The notes beneath the pieces were generated by a model. It saw only the letters and a program-made list of their open reading frames with translations, was not told the origin of the DNA and did not search any database. Shown in pieces: positions 24,114 through 32,907 of a DNA stretch of 64,000 nt. This DNA comes from Micromonospora saelicesensis (GTDB lineage: Bacteria > Actinomycetota > Actinomycetes > Mycobacteriales > Micromonosporaceae), in NCBI RefSeq assembly GCF_900091575.1, contig NZ_FMCR01000006.1, positions 310,001 to 374,000 of the forward strand. The letters are read 5' to 3'. Made by a program: the position numbers and the translations under genes. Numbering within the stretch: position 1 is the stretch's first letter; every line of letters starts with the position of its first letter.

Positions 24114-25415
24114 GTGGGCAACCTGACCGCGACCCGGCCGCCGCAGCCGTGGACCGCACCGACCGCATCCGACCCGGTGGCGGCGACGCTGCGCCTGCCC
24201 GGTTCCAAATCGATGACCGCCCGGGCCCTGGTGCTCAGCGCGCTGGCCGCCGGCCCGTCGACGCTGGCCCGACCACTGCGCGCCCGTGACACCGAGTTGA
24301 TGGCCGCCGGCCTGCGGGCAATGGGCGCGCACGTCTCGATCAGCGACGACGAGCGCTGGCTGGTCCGACCGCACCCGCTGGCCGGCCCCGCCCACGTCGA
24401 CGTCGGGCTGGCCGGCACCGTGATGCGGTTCGTGCCACCGGTGGCGGGCCTGGCCGACGGGCGGGTCACCTTCGACGGTGACCCGTACGTGCGCACCCGG
24501 CCACTCGGCCCGCTGGTCGGCGCGCTGCGCTCGCTGGGCGTCCGGATCGACGTCACCGGCACCGGCAGCCTGCCGTTGACAGTGCTCGGCACCGGCCGGA
24601 TCACCGGCGGCGAGGTCGTGATCGACGCGTCCGCCTCCAGCCAGCTCGTCTCCGGGTTGTTGCTGGCCGCCCCGCGCTTCGACCGGGGCGTCGTGGTCCG
24701 CCACGTCGGCCCGCCGGTGCCCTCCGCGCCGCACCTTCGGATGACGGTGCAGATGCTGCGGGCCGCCGGCGCGGCGGTCGACGACAGCACTCCCGACGTC
24801 TGGGCAGTCGAGCCCGGCCCGCTCACCGGGCGCGGTTGGGACATCGAACCGGACCTCTCCGGCGCCGTGCCGTTCTTCGCCGCCGCCCTGGTCACCGGCG
24901 GCGAGGTGACCCTTCAGGGTTGGCCGCACAGCAGCGCGCAGCCGGTCGAGAAACTGCGCTCGCTGCTACAGCGGATGGGCGGTGAGGTCAGCCTGTCCAC
25001 CAACGGGCTGACCGTCCGTGGCACCGGCGTGGTGCACGGTCTGACCGCCGACCTGTCCGACGTCGGCGAGCTGACCCTCGTGCTGACCGCGCTGGCCCTG
25101 CTGGCCGACTCGCCGTCGGTGTTCACCGGCGTCGGGCACATCCGTGGGCACGAGACCGACCGGCTCGCGGCGCTCGCGCGCGAGTTCGGCGGCCTCGGCG
25201 CGGACATCACCGAAACACCGGACGGGTTGGAGATCCGGCCCCGACCGCTGCGCGGCGGGGTCTTCCGCACCTACCACGACCACCGGATGGCGCACGCCGC
25301 CGCGGTGGCCGGGCTGGCCGTTCCGGGCATCGACGTGGACGACGTGGGGTGTACCTCCAAGACCATGCCCGAGTTCCCGGCACTATGGTCAGCGATGGTG
25401 ACCGGCAAGAGCTGA
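24114..25415 (+). CDS. aroA: 3-Phosphoshikimate 1-carboxyvinyltransferase (EPSP synthase)
   Basis: Sixth step of the shikimate pathway: phosphoenolpyruvate plus shikimate 3-phosphate. 433 residues in two inverse alpha/beta domains. Substrate-site signatures are LPGSKSMTARALVLSALA (about 28-45), the shortened AGTVMRFVPPVA (usually GNAGTxxR), YVRTRPLGPL, and TYHDHRMAHA near the C-terminus. The missing GN before AGTVMR is common in actinobacteria. GTG 24114 starts the protein. rsgA follows after 19 bases. Confidence 0.93.
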   Translation: MGNLTATRPPQPWTAPTASDPVAATLRLPGSKSMTARALVLSALAAGPSTLARPLRARDTELMAAGLRAMGAHVSISDDERWLVRPHPLAGPAHVDVGLAGTVMRFVPPVAGLADGRVTFDGDPYVRTRPLGPLVGALRSLGVRIDVTGTGSLPLTVLGTGRITGGEVVIDASASSQLVSGLLLAAPRFDRGVVVRHVGPPVPSAPHLRMTVQMLRAAGAAVDDSTPDVWAVEPGPLTGRGWDIEPDLSGAVPFFAAALVTGGEVTLQGWPHSSAQPVEKLRSLLQRMGGEVSLSTNGLTVRGTGVVHGLTADLSDVGELTLVLTALALLADSPSVFTGVGHIRGHETDRLAALAREFGGLGADITETPDGLEIRPRPLRGGVFRTYHDHRMAHAAAVAGLAVPGIDVDDVGCTSKTMPEFPALWSAMVTGKS

Positions 25416-25434
25416 CGCGAGAAGAGGACAGGTC

Positions 25435-26547
25435 CTGGCGACCAAACGGCGGGAGTACGACGAGGACGACGTGCGGGTCCGGCCCGGAAAGTCGTCGCGC
25501 CCGCGTACGCGCACCCGCCCGCAGCACGCCGACGCGGTCGACGGGTTCGTCATCGCCGTCGACCGGGGGCGCTACACCTGCGTGCTCTCCGGGGCCGAAC
25601 GCGGCGTGGTCGGTGCCGAGCTGCCCACCGTCACCGCGATGCGGGCCCGCGAGTTGGGCCGCAAGTCGGTGGTGGTCGGTGACCGGGTCAGCCTGGTCGG
25701 TGACACGTCCGGCGCGGAGGGCGCTCTCGCCCGCATCGTCCGGATCGCCGAACGCCGCTCGGTGCTGCGCCGCACCGCCGACGACGACGAGACCACCGCC
25801 GAGGGTCGGCTGGAACGGGTCGTGGTGGCCAACGCGGACCAGTTGGTGATCGTCAGTGCGTTGGCCGACCCGCCGCCGCGCACCGGGTTCATCGACCGCT
25901 GCCTGGTGGCCGCGTACGACGCGGACGTCGAGCCGCTGCTCTGCCTCACGAAGGCCGACCTGGCCGGGCCGGAGGAGGTGCTCGGCTACTACACCGAGCT
26001 GGAGCTGCCCTACGTGCTCAACCGCCCCGACTCCGACCTCGACGCGCTCCGCGCGCTGCTGAGCGGCAAGGTGTCGGTGCTGGTCGGGCACTCCGGGGTG
26101 GGCAAGTCGACCCTGGTCAACCGCCTCGTTCCGGACGCGCTGCGCGCGGTCGGCGTGGTCAGCGCGATCGGCCGGGGCCGGCACACCTCGACCAGCGCGG
26201 TGGCGCTGCGGCTGCCACCGGTGCCCGGGATCGACACCGACCCGGGCTGGATCATCGACACCCCCGGGATCCGCAGCTTCGGGTTGGCGCACGTCTCGGC
26301 CGACAGCCTGCTGCACGGCTTTCCGGACCTGGTCGAGGGCACCGTCGACTGCCCACCGAACTGCCCCCACACGGCCGACGAGGCCGAGTGTGGGCTGGAC
26401 GCCTGGGTGGCCGCTGGTAAGGCCGACCCGCGCCGGCTGGCCTCGTACCGTCGATTGCTCGCCTCCCGGGCCGGCGAGGGTGACTCCCGCGGCGACAGCG
26501 ACCAGCGGGGCCCCGGCGAGGGTGACCGGCGCGGCCCCGACGAGTGA
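25435..26547 (+). CDS. rsgA: Ribosome small-subunit-dependent GTPase A
   Basis: 30S maturation GTPase with circularly permuted motifs: TKAD (G4) before GHSGVGKSTLVNRL (G1) and DTPGIRSF (G3), an N-terminal OB fold, and a C-terminal zinc knuckle (CPPNCPHTADEAECGL). Homologues begin about ten residues before YDEDDVRVRPG; in this frame only CTG 25435 lies there, with AGAGGAC upstream. The first conventional start, GTG 25471, would remove that conserved N-terminus. I chose CTG with moderate confidence; gene identity is not in doubt. Confidence 0.9.
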   Translation: MATKRREYDEDDVRVRPGKSSRPRTRTRPQHADAVDGFVIAVDRGRYTCVLSGAERGVVGAELPTVTAMRARELGRKSVVVGDRVSLVGDTSGAEGALARIVRIAERRSVLRRTADDDETTAEGRLERVVVANADQLVIVSALADPPPRTGFIDRCLVAAYDADVEPLLCLTKADLAGPEEVLGYYTELELPYVLNRPDSDLDALRALLSGKVSVLVGHSGVGKSTLVNRLVPDALRAVGVVSAIGRGRHTSTSAVALRLPPVPGIDTDPGWIIDTPGIRSFGLAHVSADSLLHGFPDLVEGTVDCPPNCPHTADEAECGLDAWVAAGKADPRRLASYRRLLASRAGEGDSRGDSDQRGPGEGDRRGPDE

Positions 26548-26575
26548 GCCGACGGGTGTGGGCTAGGTTGCCGGC

Positions 26576-27394
26576 ATGACCGGGTACGCCGACGACCTCG
26601 CCCTCGCCCATCTGCTCGCCGACCGGGCCGACGCCATCGCCACGGCCCGGTTCCGCGCGCTCGACCTGCGCGTCGAGGCGAAGCCCGACCTGACCCCGGT
26701 CTCCGACGCGGACACCGCCGTGGAGCGGGAGATCCGCGCCCTGCTGGCCGAGCACCGACCGGCCGACGGGCTGCTCGGTGAGGAGTACGGCGCGCAGTCG
26801 TCCGCCAACCCGAACGGCCGCCGGTGGATCATCGATCCGATCGACGGCACCAAGAACTTCGTCCGTGGCGTGCCGATCTGGGCCACCCTGATCGCGCTCT
26901 ACGACGGCGACCTGCCGGCGGTCGGCGTGGTGTCCGCACCAGCGCTCGGACGACGCTGGTGGGCCAGCGCGGGTGCTGGCGCGTACGCCGGGCCGGGCCC
27001 CGCGGCCGGCGAGCGGATCGGCGTGTCCGCGGTGCGTGGGGTCGCGGATGCCAGCTTCTGCTACTCGTCCCTGAACGGGTGGGAGGAGACCGGGCGGCTC
27101 GACGCCGTGCTCGACCTGATGCGGGACAGCTGGCGCAGCCGGGCCTACGGCGACTTCTACGGCTACATGCTGTTGGCCGAGGGGGCACTGGACGTGATGG
27201 CCGAGCCGGAGTTGTCGGTGTGGGACGTGGCGGCGCTGGTGCCGATCGTCACGGAGGCGGGTGGCACGGTCACGGATCTGGCCGGACAACCGGCCCCCGC
27301 CGGCGCTCCGGGCACCGACAGCAGCGTGGTGGCCACCAACGGTGTGCTGCACGCCGACATCCTCGCCCGCCTCGATCGACCAGCCGAGCGCTGA
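26576..27394 (+). CDS. hisN: Inositol-monophosphatase-family phosphatase, probable histidinol-phosphatase
   Basis: 272 residues, magnesium-dependent. Metal-site signatures are GEEYG (about 68-72), WIIDPIDGTKNFVRGVP (about 84-100) and the C-terminal WDVAALVPIVTEAGG. The TKNFVRGVPIWATLIAL segment is that of the HisN group (dephosphorylation of histidinol phosphate) rather than of SuhB or CysQ. ATG 26576. Third gene in the aroA-rsgA-hisN run, which fits amino acid synthesis. Confidence 0.85.
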   Translation: MTGYADDLALAHLLADRADAIATARFRALDLRVEAKPDLTPVSDADTAVEREIRALLAEHRPADGLLGEEYGAQSSANPNGRRWIIDPIDGTKNFVRGVPIWATLIALYDGDLPAVGVVSAPALGRRWWASAGAGAYAGPGPAAGERIGVSAVRGVADASFCYSSLNGWEETGRLDAVLDLMRDSWRSRAYGDFYGYMLLAEGALDVMAEPELSVWDVAALVPIVTEAGGTVTDLAGQPAPAGAPGTDSSVVATNGVLHADILARLDRPAER

Positions 27395-27420
27395 CCCCCG
27401 GCAACCTCTATCCTCGCCAG

Positions 27421-28308
27421 GTGGTCTCCTCCGGTTGGTGCTTTCTCGCGGCGATGATCGTCGCGTACGGCTTCGCCAACCTGCTCCAGTCGGTGGCGGC
27501 GGCGCGCACCACGGTCCACCACACCTTCGATCCGGGCCTGCTGCTGCGCCTCGCCGGGCACCGGACGTACCTGATCGGCCTCGGCTGTCAGATCGGCGGT
27601 TTCGTGCTCGCCTTCCTGGCCCGGCGGGACCTGCCGCTGTTCCTCGTGCAGGCCAGCGTGGCCGCCGGGCTGGGAGTGACCGCCATCCTCGGGGTGCTGG
27701 TGCTGAAGTGGCGGCTGCCGGCGGCGGAGGTGGTGCTGCTGGCGCTGCTCTTCGCGGGGATCACCGCGCTGGTGCTGTCCGCCCGGCCGGCCCCGTCGAA
27801 GCAGCTCGGCACCGCCGGCTCGATCGCCCTGCTGGTGGCGCTGGGCGTGATCGCGGTGCTCGGTTTCTTCGCCGTCCGGCTGCACGGGGCGCCGGGTTCG
27901 GTGGCCCTCGGCTCACTGGCCGGGCTGGCGTTCAGCTCGGCCGCGGTCGCTGCCCGGCCACTGGCATCCGCGCCGTCCGCCGAGGCGTTCCTCGCCGACC
28001 CGCTGTTCTACCTGCTGATCGCCCACTCGATCGTGGGTCAGCTGCTGCTCGGTCTGGCCATGCAGCGCGGCTCGACGACGGCCGCGGTCGCCGCGATGGA
28101 CGCCGCCGGCGCGGTGCCGGCCGCGATCGTCGGCCTGCTGCTGCTCAACGACAAGATCTGGCCGGGGCGGGAGTGGCTGGCCGCGGTCGGCTTCCTGGTG
28201 ACCCTGGCAGCGGTGATCGGCCTGACCCGGTACGCCGAACCGCAGCAGCACCGCTCGGTGGCACGCCGTCGGGACCCCGCCATGGTCGGTGCCGGCCGGC
28301 CGGGCTGA
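27421..28308 (+). CDS. Ten-helix membrane protein, DMT/EamA-like
   Basis: 295 residues with nine or ten transmembrane segments in a pattern of two repeats, like small drug/metabolite transporters. There is no ligand motif. A TATCCT hexamer lies six bases before GTG 27421 and no ribosome site is visible, so the message may be leaderless. Transported substrate unknown. The tail of about 25 residues is polar and basic. Confidence 0.72.
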   Translation: MVSSGWCFLAAMIVAYGFANLLQSVAAARTTVHHTFDPGLLLRLAGHRTYLIGLGCQIGGFVLAFLARRDLPLFLVQASVAAGLGVTAILGVLVLKWRLPAAEVVLLALLFAGITALVLSARPAPSKQLGTAGSIALLVALGVIAVLGFFAVRLHGAPGSVALGSLAGLAFSSAAVAARPLASAPSAEAFLADPLFYLLIAHSIVGQLLLGLAMQRGSTTAAVAAMDAAGAVPAAIVGLLLLNDKIWPGREWLAAVGFLVTLAAVIGLTRYAEPQQHRSVARRRDPAMVGAGRPG

Positions 28309-28353
28309 CCGTCCGGCACCGCACCACGGCAGAGGTCTCGCAGTACCGCCAAC

Positions 28354-29553
28354 TCAGGCCTCGACCGGCTTGCGGCGGCTCACCACCCGTTCGTAGAGGC
28401 GCTCCAACGCACCGGCGGTCCGCTCCCAGGTGTAACTGCTGCGCACCCGGTCCACCGCGGCGTGCCCGTAGGCGAACCGACCGGCGTTGTCGGAAAGCAG
28501 CCGGCGCAGCGACACTCCGAGTGCCCGTACGTCACCGGGGGGCACCAGGCGGCCGGTGACCTCGTCGACGACGGCGTCCGCCAGGCCGCCCATCGCGTAG
28601 CCGATCACCGGCACCCCGCAGGCCATCGCCTCCAGCGAGACCCGCCCGGCCGAGGAGTAGTGCGGCGTGCAGGCGACCACGTCCGCCGACCGGTACCAGG
28701 TGGCCATCTGGTCGTGCGGCACCGCCCCGACGAGCCGTACCTGGTCGACGACGCCGAGCTGTTCGGCCAGCTCGCGCAGGCGTCGCGCCTCGGCGTGGTT
28801 GGCCAACTGGTCGGCCGGCGGCCCACCGGCGATCACCAGCTCGGCGTCACCGACCAGCCGCATCGCCCGGATCAGGTCCTCCTGGCCGTGCCCGGCGGCC
28901 AGCGAGCCCACCGAAAGGATGCGGGGCCGCTGTTCGCGCGGTGCCGCCTCGCCGTCGGGATGGAACAGGTCGATGTCGACGCCGGCCGGCACCAACGCGA
29001 CCGAGCTGCGTTGCAGACCCATCCGGGTCAGCTCGTCGACCTCGTCGTTGGACTGGGCCACGGCGATGTCGACCGCCCTGGTCAATGCGCGCTCCAGCGT
29101 GATCCGCTGGCCCGGCCCGTCGTAGTGGCCGCCCAGGTGACGCAGCTGCTCGATGCCGAGCGAGTGGAACGTCTGCACCACCGGAATGTCGGTCTCCCGG
29201 ACGGCGTGCGCGGCGGCCAGGCCACCGACCCAGTAGTGCCCGTGCACCACCTCGGGCCGCCAGGAACCCGACCACTCGTCGGCCAGCCAGCGGCCGACCT
29301 CGGTCACGTACGGGATCAGCTCGACGGTGGGTAGTGGGGTGGGCGGGCCGGCGGGCACCTGGTGCACCTGGTATCCGTCGACGTTCATCGTCGCCGGCAG
29401 CGTCGGGTCGTCCCGGCGTACGTAGAGCCGGACGTCATGGCCTCGCTCGGCCAGCTCGGCGGCGACCCTCGCGGTGTGCTGTCGGGTGCCGACCGGCGGG
29501 CCGTCGGCGTGGCGGTAGGAACTGGCGTGCGCGCAGACGAGGCCGACGCGCAT
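28354..29553 (-). CDS. GT4-family (GT-B fold) glycosyltransferase
   Basis: 399 residues. The N-terminal domain has VCAHASSYRH and HGHYWVGGLAA; the C-terminal domain has ILSVGSLAAGHGQEDLI, VIAGGPPADQL and the donor-binding STAGRVSLEAMACGVPVIGY-like segment (read here as SSAGRVSLEAMACGVP), with the E-x7-E pattern. A retaining nucleotide-sugar transferase; acceptor unknown. ATG 29553 has AGGGAGGT six bases upstream. Confidence 0.88.
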   Translation of the reverse strand: MRVGLVCAHASSYRHADGPPVGTRQHTARVAAELAERGHDVRLYVRRDDPTLPATMNVDGYQVHQVPAGPPTPLPTVELIPYVTEVGRWLADEWSGSWRPEVVHGHYWVGGLAAAHAVRETDIPVVQTFHSLGIEQLRHLGGHYDGPGQRITLERALTRAVDIAVAQSNDEVDELTRMGLQRSSVALVPAGVDIDLFHPDGEAAPREQRPRILSVGSLAAGHGQEDLIRAMRLVGDAELVIAGGPPADQLANHAEARRLRELAEQLGVVDQVRLVGAVPHDQMATWYRSADVVACTPHYSSAGRVSLEAMACGVPVIGYAMGGLADAVVDEVTGRLVPPGDVRALGVSLRRLLSDNAGRFAYGHAAVDRVRSSYTWERTAGALERLYERVVSRRKPVEA

Positions 29554-29777
29554 GGGTCACCTCCCTGCGATCTTTCCTCGGCGGTGGTCCTCCCGGTCAG
29601 AGCGTCCCATTAACCCCGCGACGCTGAGCCGAAACCTGGCAGATCAGGAAGAGTCAGCGCGAGTGCCACCGACACTTGCGCCACGGCAAGCACAGGCGAC
29701 ACGCCACAGCGTGGTTCGACGATGATCGACAAGCCGTCGTCGGTGTGACCAGGCCCGGCCGGGGGTACCGCTCAGGA

Positions 29778-30776
29778 ATGCCGCTGACCCGCAGTCTCGA
29801 CGATTCGACCGTGGTGATCACCGGCGCGTCCAGCGGGATCGGCACGGCGACCGCGTACGCACTGGCCCGCCGGGGTGCCGCCGTCGTGCTGGCCGCCCGC
29901 AGCGAGCCGGCCCTGCTACAGGTCGCGCAGCGCTGCCGGGAGTTGGGCGGCCGGGCGCTGGTCGTACCGACCGACGTCACCGACCTGGAGTCGGTGCGCA
30001 GGCTGGCCGAGCAGGCGGTGGCCGAGTTCGGCCGGATCGACGCCTGGGTGAACAACGCCGCGGTGAGCGCCGTGGGCCTGTTCGACGAGATCCCGGTCGC
30101 CGAGTTCCGCCGGGTGCTGGAGGTCAACCTGCTCGGGGCGGTGCACGGCATCAAGGCGGCACTGCCCTACCTGGGCGCCGCCGGTGGTGGTGTGCTGGTC
30201 AACAACGCCTCGGTGCTGGCCGAGGTGGCCATGCCGTACCAGTCGGCGTACAACGCCTCCAAGCACGGCATCCGCGGGCTGGCCGACACCGTCCGACAGG
30301 AGCTGCGGGTCACCGGTCGCGGTCACATCTCCGTCTGCACCGTGCTGCCGGCCACGATCGACACCCCGTTCTTCCGGCACACCGGCAACCACAGCGGCCG
30401 GGAGCTGATGGCACCTCCTCCGATCTACCCGCCGGAGGTGGTCGCCGAGACCATCGTCCGGCTGCTGCGCCGGCCCCGCCGCGAGGCGTACGCCGGCGGC
30501 GCGGCCCGGCTGATCGGCCTGCAGTGGCGGCTGGCGCCCGCGCTGGTCGAGCGCACCCTCGGCTGGTACGCCCACCGCACCCAGTTCGGCCCGGGCGCCC
30601 GGGTGGACAGCAGCGGCAACGTGTTCCACGCCGATGCTCTGGCGCGCGAGGACGGTGGCTGGCACGGTCGGCGGCGGCAGTTGGTGCGGATGACCGCCGC
30701 GTTCGGTCTGGCCGCCGCCGGCACCGCTGTCGGCACCCTGGCGGCCATCAACCGCCGCTCCCGGTCGGACCGATGA
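29778..30776 (+). CDS. Short-chain dehydrogenase/reductase with C-terminal membrane segment
   Basis: 332 residues. Rossmann motif VVITGASSGIGTATAYALA at the N-terminus, NNAAVSAVG, catalytic Ser (NNASVLAEVA) and YNASK. About 80 residues beyond the core end in a hydrophobic helix (TAAFGLAAAGTAVGTLAAI) and a basic tail, which suggests membrane association. ATG 29778 follows GGGGGT ten bases upstream. The substrate is unknown. The next gene overlaps its stop by one base. Confidence 0.86.
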   Translation: MPLTRSLDDSTVVITGASSGIGTATAYALARRGAAVVLAARSEPALLQVAQRCRELGGRALVVPTDVTDLESVRRLAEQAVAEFGRIDAWVNNAAVSAVGLFDEIPVAEFRRVLEVNLLGAVHGIKAALPYLGAAGGGVLVNNASVLAEVAMPYQSAYNASKHGIRGLADTVRQELRVTGRGHISVCTVLPATIDTPFFRHTGNHSGRELMAPPPIYPPEVVAETIVRLLRRPRREAYAGGAARLIGLQWRLAPALVERTLGWYAHRTQFGPGARVDSSGNVFHADALAREDGGWHGRRRQLVRMTAAFGLAAAGTAVGTLAAINRRSRSDR

Positions 30777-31567
30777 TGGCCGATGTCGAGCGCCCGAATG
30801 CGCTCACCGTCACCGGCGCGCACAATGGGGCGATCATGTCGAGCTGTCTCGTGGAAATCGACGAGTCGTCAGCGGTGGTCCGGCTGACCGGTGTGCTCGA
30901 TGCCGCTGGTGCCGAGGCGGTACGCGGCGCGCTGCTCGCCCGTCTGCTGACCCGGCCCGGCCCAGTGGTGGCCGACGTGACCGGCCTGCGGGTCGTCGAC
31001 CCGGCCGGGCGCGGCGTCTTCGCCGACGTACGCCGGGAGGTCGCCGACTGGCCCGCCGCGGACCTGCTGCTGTGTGACCCGGCAGTCGACGGGCCCGCCC
31101 GTCCGGACGCCGCGCTCGCCGGGGTGCCGGCCTGGCCGACGCTCGACGGGGCGCTGGCCGCGGTGGCGGCGACACCACTGGCGGCGGTGCTCACCGCCGA
31201 CCTGGCGCCGGCGGTGGGAGCCGCCCGGCAGGCGCGTGAGCTGGTCACCACCGGTTGCGAGCGCTGGGGCATGCCGACGCTCACCGACCCGGCGTGCATC
31301 GCGATCACCGAGATGGTCAACAACGTGGTGGCGCACGCCCGGACCCCGATGACGGTTCGGCTGGCGCCTCAGGAGACCACCCTGCACCTGGCGGTTCGCG
31401 ACCACTCCCCGCGTCAGCCGACCTTCGCCGGGATCTCCCCGCCGAACCGTGCCGGCGGCCGGGGCCTGCTGCTGATCGACACGGTGACCCGTCGCTGGGG
31501 CAGCAGCGCCGTACCGGACGGCAAGGTCGTCTGGTGTGTGCTGCACCCCGACGACGAGGCTGCCTGA
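30776..31567 (+). CDS. STAS-like plus HATPase anti-sigma/antagonist fusion protein
   Basis: 263 residues. Residues about 25-120 look like a STAS (anti-anti-sigma) fold (VVRLTGVLDAAGAEAVRG, VVADVTGLRVVDPAGRG). Residues about 150-260 are an RsbW-like ATPase with ITEMVNNVVAHAR (N box), VRDHSPRQP and GGRGLLLIDTV (G boxes). Combining antagonist and kinase folds in one chain is uncommon. ATG 30776 overlaps the SDR stop (TGATG); ATG 30836 is an alternative start. Confidence 0.78.
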   Translation: MADVERPNALTVTGAHNGAIMSSCLVEIDESSAVVRLTGVLDAAGAEAVRGALLARLLTRPGPVVADVTGLRVVDPAGRGVFADVRREVADWPAADLLLCDPAVDGPARPDAALAGVPAWPTLDGALAAVAATPLAAVLTADLAPAVGAARQARELVTTGCERWGMPTLTDPACIAITEMVNNVVAHARTPMTVRLAPQETTLHLAVRDHSPRQPTFAGISPPNRAGGRGLLLIDTVTRRWGSSAVPDGKVVWCVLHPDDEAA

Positions 31568-31655
31568 CGGGGCTTTCGCCATCGGCGCCCGGTTCGGCGA
31601 CGTACCGCCGGAGGCCGCCCGGTTATGGCGGCAGGGCAGCGGGTAGTGATCAGAC

Positions 31656-32228
31656 ATGCGCGACAACGAGTACCCGACCCCCCTGTCCGACACCGAGGCG
31701 CAAGGGCTGCCCGACACCGCCGATGACGACTCGACCGCCAACGACGACGTCCTCACCGGGCGCGAGGCGGACGGCCCGGACCCGGCCCAACTGCCCGGCG
31801 ATCGGACGCCGGTGGCGGTGGACCGGTTCGGCACGACCGCCGAGGAGCAGCTCGACGGTGAGTCGTTGGACTACAAGCTCGACCGTGAGGTCTACGAGCG
31901 CCCGGCGGACGACCCGCTGGCCGGCACCATCGACCCGAAGATCGCCTTCGAGGCGGACAACCTGGAAGCCGCGGCGGAGGCTCAGCTGGACGCCGACGTG
32001 ATGGATCCCGGGCCGACCTCGGACCCGAACTCACCGGTCTCCCTCTACGACCACGGTCAGCTCGGCACGGTGGCCGACGCCACTGTGGGCCGGCTGGTGG
32101 AACCGGACGAGGGGTCGCACACCGACCAGGAGACCGACTCGGTGGCGTACGACGCCGGATCGGCCGGCGGCGGAGCGACCGCCGAGGAGCTGGCCATCCA
32201 CGAGACGGAGCCGCCGCGCTCGGTCTGA
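31656..32228 (+). CDS. DUF5709 family acidic protein
   Basis: 190 residues, strongly acidic and largely disordered. The conserved stretch TTAEEQLDGESLDYKLDRE is the hallmark I know for DUF5709, an actinobacterial family of unknown function. No signal peptide or catalytic motif. Start ATG 31656. Confidence 0.78.
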   Translation: MRDNEYPTPLSDTEAQGLPDTADDDSTANDDVLTGREADGPDPAQLPGDRTPVAVDRFGTTAEEQLDGESLDYKLDREVYERPADDPLAGTIDPKIAFEADNLEAAAEAQLDADVMDPGPTSDPNSPVSLYDHGQLGTVADATVGRLVEPDEGSHTDQETDSVAYDAGSAGGGATAEELAIHETEPPRSV

Positions 32229-32235
32229 CGTCCGC

Positions 32236-32907
32236 TCAGTCGTCCAGACCGCGTTCGATGGCGTACCGGGTCAGCTCGACCCGGTTGTGCAGTTGCAGCT
32301 TGCCCAGGGTGTTCTGCACGTGGTTCTGCACCGTGCGGTGCGACAGGCCGAGCCGCTGGGCGATCTGCTTGTACGACATCCCCTTCGCCACCAGCCGCAG
32401 CACCTCCGTCTCCCGTTCGGTGAGCTGGGGCGTCGGGGGCTCGGCAGCGCCGGCCGGCCCGGTCCCCCGCCCCGGCCCGGCGGCCAGCCGGCGGTACTCG
32501 CCGAGCACCAGCCCGGCCAGGCCCGGGGTGAAGACCGCGTCGCCGGCCGCTGTGCGGTGCACCGCCTCCAGGAACTCGGCGGGCGCTGTCGACTTCACCA
32601 GGTAACCGGTGGCCCCGGCCTTGACCGCGTCCAGCACGCTCTGCTGTTCGCCGCTGGCACTGAGCATCAGCACCCGTACGGCGGGCAGTGCCGCGCGCAA
32701 CCCCAGGATCACCTCGACGCCGGAGATGTCGGGTAGTTGCAGGTCGAGGACGACGACGTCGGGCCGGGCGGCGGCGGCCACCCGGATGGCCTGTCGTCCC
32801 TCGCCGCTGGTCGCCACCACCAGGAAACCGGCCTCGGTCAGGTCGCGGGCCACGCCCTCCCGCCACATCGGATGGTCGTCCACCACCATCACCCGGATCG
32901 GGTTCAC
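32236..32907 (-). CDS. NarL/FixJ-type response regulator
   Basis: 223 residues. Receiver domain with Asp10, Asp11 and phospho-acceptor Asp55 (VVVLDLQLPD) and Lys in YLVKSTAP; a linker; then a LuxR HTH (LTERETEVLRLVAKGMSYKQ, IAQRLGLSHRTVQNHVQN). GTG 32905-32907 overlaps the stop of the kinase gene by four bases, so the pair is co-translated. Confidence 0.93.
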   Translation of the reverse strand: MNPIRVMVVDDHPMWREGVARDLTEAGFLVVATSGEGRQAIRVAAAARPDVVVLDLQLPDISGVEVILGLRAALPAVRVLMLSASGEQQSVLDAVKAGATGYLVKSTAPAEFLEAVHRTAAGDAVFTPGLAGLVLGEYRRLAAGPGRGTGPAGAAEPPTPQLTERETEVLRLVAKGMSYKQIAQRLGLSHRTVQNHVQNTLGKLQLHNRVELTRYAIERGLDD

